Of a stretch of DNA of 64,000 bases, positions 61,301-64,000 are shown one piece after another. The translations under genes were made by a program, and so were the position numbers. How positions within the stretch are numbered: position 1 is the stretch's first letter; each line of letters begins with the position of its first letter. Source of the DNA: Rhabditoides inermis (lineage: Eukaryota; Nematoda; Chromadorea; Rhabditida; Rhabditidae); NCBI GenBank assembly GCA_963966185.1, contig CAWZYM010000238.1, positions 304,501 to 368,500 of the forward strand, read 5' to 3'. The notes under the pieces are model-generated. The model ran no database searches. It saw only the letters and a list, made by a program, of their open reading frames with translations, and was not told where the DNA came from.

Positions 61301-64000
61301 GTCGCTTGACTCGCTGAGTTACCGAGAGATCAACGAGAGTGGAGGTGTGCGTCGCTTGACCCGCTGAGCTACCGAGAGATCAACGAGAGTGGAGGTATGC
61401 GTCGCTGGACTCGCTGAGTTGTCGGGAGTTCAACGAGAGTGAAAGAGTTCGTCGCTGAACTTGCTGAGCTGACGGCAGATCTGCGAGAGTGGAGAAGTTC
61501 GTCGCTGTACTCGCTGATCTGCTGGCATATATGCGAGAGTGGAGGAGTGCGTCGCTGAACTCGCTGAGTTATCGGGAGTTCAACAAGAGTGAAGAAGTGC
61601 GTCGCTGTACTCGCTGAGCTGCTGGCATATCTGCGAGAGTGGAGAAGTGCGTCGCTGAACTCGCTGAGTTATCGGGAGCTGTGGAGGAGTGCGTCGCTGT
61701 ACTCGCTGAGCTGTGAAGGAGTGCCTCGCTGTACTCGCTGAGCTGACGGCAGATCTGCGAGAGTGGAGGTGTGCGTCGTTGGACTCGCTGAGTTATCGGG
61801 AGTTCAACGAGAGTGGAGGTGTGCGTCGCTGGACTCGCTGAGTTGTCGGGAGTTCAACGAGAGTGAAAGAGTTCGTCGCTGAACTTGCTGAGCTGACGGC
61901 AGATCTGCGAGAGTGGAGAAGTTCGTCGCTGTACTCGCTGATCTGCTGGCATATATGCGAGAGTGGAGGAGTGCGTCGCTGTACTCGCTGAGTTATCGGG
62001 AGTTCAACAAGAGTGAAGGAGTGCGTCGCTGTACTCGCTGAGCTGCTGGCATATCTACGAGAGTGGAGAAGTGCGTCGCTGAACTCGCTGAGTTATCGGG
62101 AGTTCAACAAGAGTGAAGGAGTGCGTCGCTGTACTCGCTGAGCTGCTGGCATATCTGCGAGAGTGGAGAAGTGCGTCGCTGAACTCGCTGAGTTATCGGG
62201 AGCTGTGGAGGAGTGCGTCGCTGTACTCGCTGAGCTGACGGCAGATCTGCGAGAGTGGAGGTGTGCGTCGTTGGACTCGCTGAGTTATCGGGAGTTCAAC
62301 GAGAGTGGAGGTGTGCGTCGCTTGACCCGCTGAGCTACCGAGAGATCAACGAGAGTGGAGGTATGCGTCGCTGGACTCGCTGAGTTGTCGGGAGTTCAAC
62401 GAGAGTGAAAGAGTTCGTCGCTGAACTTGCTGAGCTGACGGCAGATCTGCGAGAGTGGAGAAGTTCGTCGCTGTACTCGCTGATCTGCTGGCATATATGC
62501 GAGAGTGGAGGAGTGCGTCGCTGTACTCGCTGAGTTATCGGGAGGTCAACAACTGTGGAGGAGTGCGTCGCTGCACTCGCTGAGTTACCGATAGATCAAC
62601 GAGTGGGAAGAAGTGCGTCGCTTGACTCGCTGAGCTATCGAGATATCAACATGAGTAGAGAAGTGCGTCGTTGTACTCGCTGAGCTGACGGCAGATCTGC
62701 GAGAGTGGAGGTGTGTGTCGTTAGACTCGCTTAGTTATCGGGAGTTCAACGAGAGTGGACGAGTGCGTCGCTGTACTCGCTTTAGCTGACGGCAGATCTG
62801 CGAGAGTGGAGGTGTGCGTCGTTGGACTCGCTGAGTTATCGGGAGTTCAACGAGAGTGGAGGTGTGCGTCGCTGTACTCGCTGAGCTGCTAGCATATCTG
62901 CGAGAGTGGAGGAGCGCGTCATTGAACTTGCTGAGCCGCTGGCATATCTGCGAGAGTGGAGGAGTGCGTCGCTGTACTTGCTGAGCTGACGGCAGATCTG
63001 CGAGAATGAAGGTGTGCGTCGTTGGACTCGCTGAGTTACCGGGAGTTCAACGAGAGTGGAGGTGTGCGTCGCTTGACCCGCTGAGTTATCGGGAGTTCAA
63101 CGAGAGTGGAGGTGTGCGTCGCTTGACCCGCTGAGCTACCGAGAGATCAACGAAAGTGGAGGTATGCGTCGCTGGACTCGCTGAGTTGTCGGGAGTTCAA
63201 CGAGAGTGAAAGAGTTCGTCGCTGAACTTGCTGAGCTGACGGCAGATCTGCGAGAGTGGAGAAGTTCGTCGCTGTACTCGCTGATCTGCTGGCATATATG
63301 CGAGAGTGGAGGAGTGCGTCGCTGTACTCGCTGAGTTATCGGGAGTTCAACAAGAGTGAAGGAGTGCGTCGCTGTACTCGCTGAGCTGCTGGCATATCTA
63401 CGAGAGTGGAGAAGTGCGTCGCTGAACTCGCTGAGTTATCGGGAGTTCAACAAGAGTGAAGGAGTGCGTCGCTGTACTCGCTGAGCTGCTGGCATATCTG
63501 CGAGAGTGGAGAAGTGCGTCGCTGAACTCGCTGAGTTATCGGGAGCTGTGGAGGAGTTCGTCGCTGAACTTGCTGAGCTGACGGCAGATCTGCGAGAGTG
63601 GAGAAGTTCGTCGCTGTACTCGCTGATCTGCTGGCATATATGCGAGAGTGGAGGAGTGCGTCGCTGTACTCGCTGAGTTATCGGGAGGTCAACAACTGTG
63701 GAGGAGTGCGTCGCTGGACTCGCTGAGTTACCGATAGATCAACGAGTGGGAAGAAGTGCGTCGCTTGACTCGCTGAGCTATCGAGATATCAACATGAGTA
63801 GAGAAGTGCGTCGTTGTACTCGCTGAGCTGACGGCAGATCTGCGAGAGTGGAGGTGTGCGTCGTTGGACTCGCTGAGTTATCGGGAGTTCAACGAGAGTG
63901 GAGGTGTGCGTCGCTTGACTCGGTGAGTTATGGGGAGTTCAACGAGAGTGGAGGAGTGGATCGCTGGACTCGCTGAGCTACCGAGAGATCAACGAGAGTG
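58371..64000 (-). repeat. 50-bp satellite array, block 10 (reverse orientation)
   Basis: The same satellite, now as reverse complement (cgagagtggaggtgtgcgtc pattern). It has the same core and cassette classes but a different mix, with many cagatatgccagcag-type and tcaacaagagtg variants and no 53-bp monomers that I noticed. It contains a tandem duplication of about 2.2 kb and continues beyond the window. No gene is seen. Confidence 0.96.
58411..62890 (-). repeat. Tandem duplication of 2,217/2,267 bp
   Basis: Unit 1 begins near 58,411 and unit 2 near 60,628 (offset 2,217). After 61,470 the offset becomes 2,267 because unit 2 has one extra 50-bp monomer (gacggcagatctg to tgatctgctgg, about 61,472-61,521). 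Rare variants shared by both are gttattggga (58,501 and 60,718), cgctttagctgac (60,512 and 62,779, offset 2,267) and tgtgaaggagtgcctcg (59,446 and 61,713). A third, rearranged partial copy follows from about 62,900. Confidence 0.83.

Overview
This window is almost entirely repetitive eukaryotic DNA: satellite, minisatellite and pieces of dead transposons. I see no intact cellular gene. The dominant component is a 50-bp tandem satellite, roughly 1,100 monomers by length, running forward from 1 to about 58,198 with interruptions and in reverse complement from 58,371 to 64,000. The eukaryotic call rests on the satellite organisation and on fragments of a non-LTR retrotransposon whose residues match the C-terminal part of the reverse transcriptase protein of CR1/L2/Jockey-type LINEs. 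An invertebrate animal is my best guess, possibly a nematode, but the sequence does not settle the species. The flawless kilobase duplications suggest a long-read assembly, or recent amplification, or both.

Layout: 1-26,056 is forward 50-bp satellite with nested segmental duplications and one perfect 153-bp inverted duplication (5,664-6,026). 26,107-26,740 is a 10-bp minisatellite (ccgacactcg/t type). 26,741-27,000 is non-satellite DNA (segment U1). 27,001-31,658 is satellite holding a truncated LINE piece (29,984-30,217). 31,659-34,635 is the main decamer array. 34,636-35,695 is the largest non-satellite island, with segment U2, a possible mariner-like transposase relic and a second U1 copy. 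35,696-58,198 is satellite with three more LINE copies (38,329-39,121; 39,787-40,113; 56,460-57,251) and two truncated U1 copies. It includes a 5,776-bp tandem duplication with its junction near 49,316. A second U2 copy (58,199-58,370) sits exactly where the satellite changes orientation.

How the parts work together: the 50-bp monomer has a conserved 35-bp core and a 15-bp cassette that comes in about a dozen recurring versions. The order of versions is copied in long blocks, so the array evolved by large block duplications as well as by gain or loss of whole monomers (events of exactly 50 and 350 bp are visible). A recurrent 53-bp monomer explains why many higher-order distances are 50n plus a multiple of 3. 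The LINE inserted at a GCATAT site of one monomer type, and its uninterrupted target site survives at 11,166 and 22,657. All four LINE copies share the same 3' junction, so they are one insertion carried along by block duplication.

The long open frames are side effects of the repeats. The 67-residue frames start at TTG in one monomer type, and the 100-218-residue frames lie in the stop-poor decamer array. I do not find a new gene system. The most unusual material is the mosaic satellite architecture itself, the perfect foldback, the decamer arrays and the non-satellite islands at orientation or composition switches.
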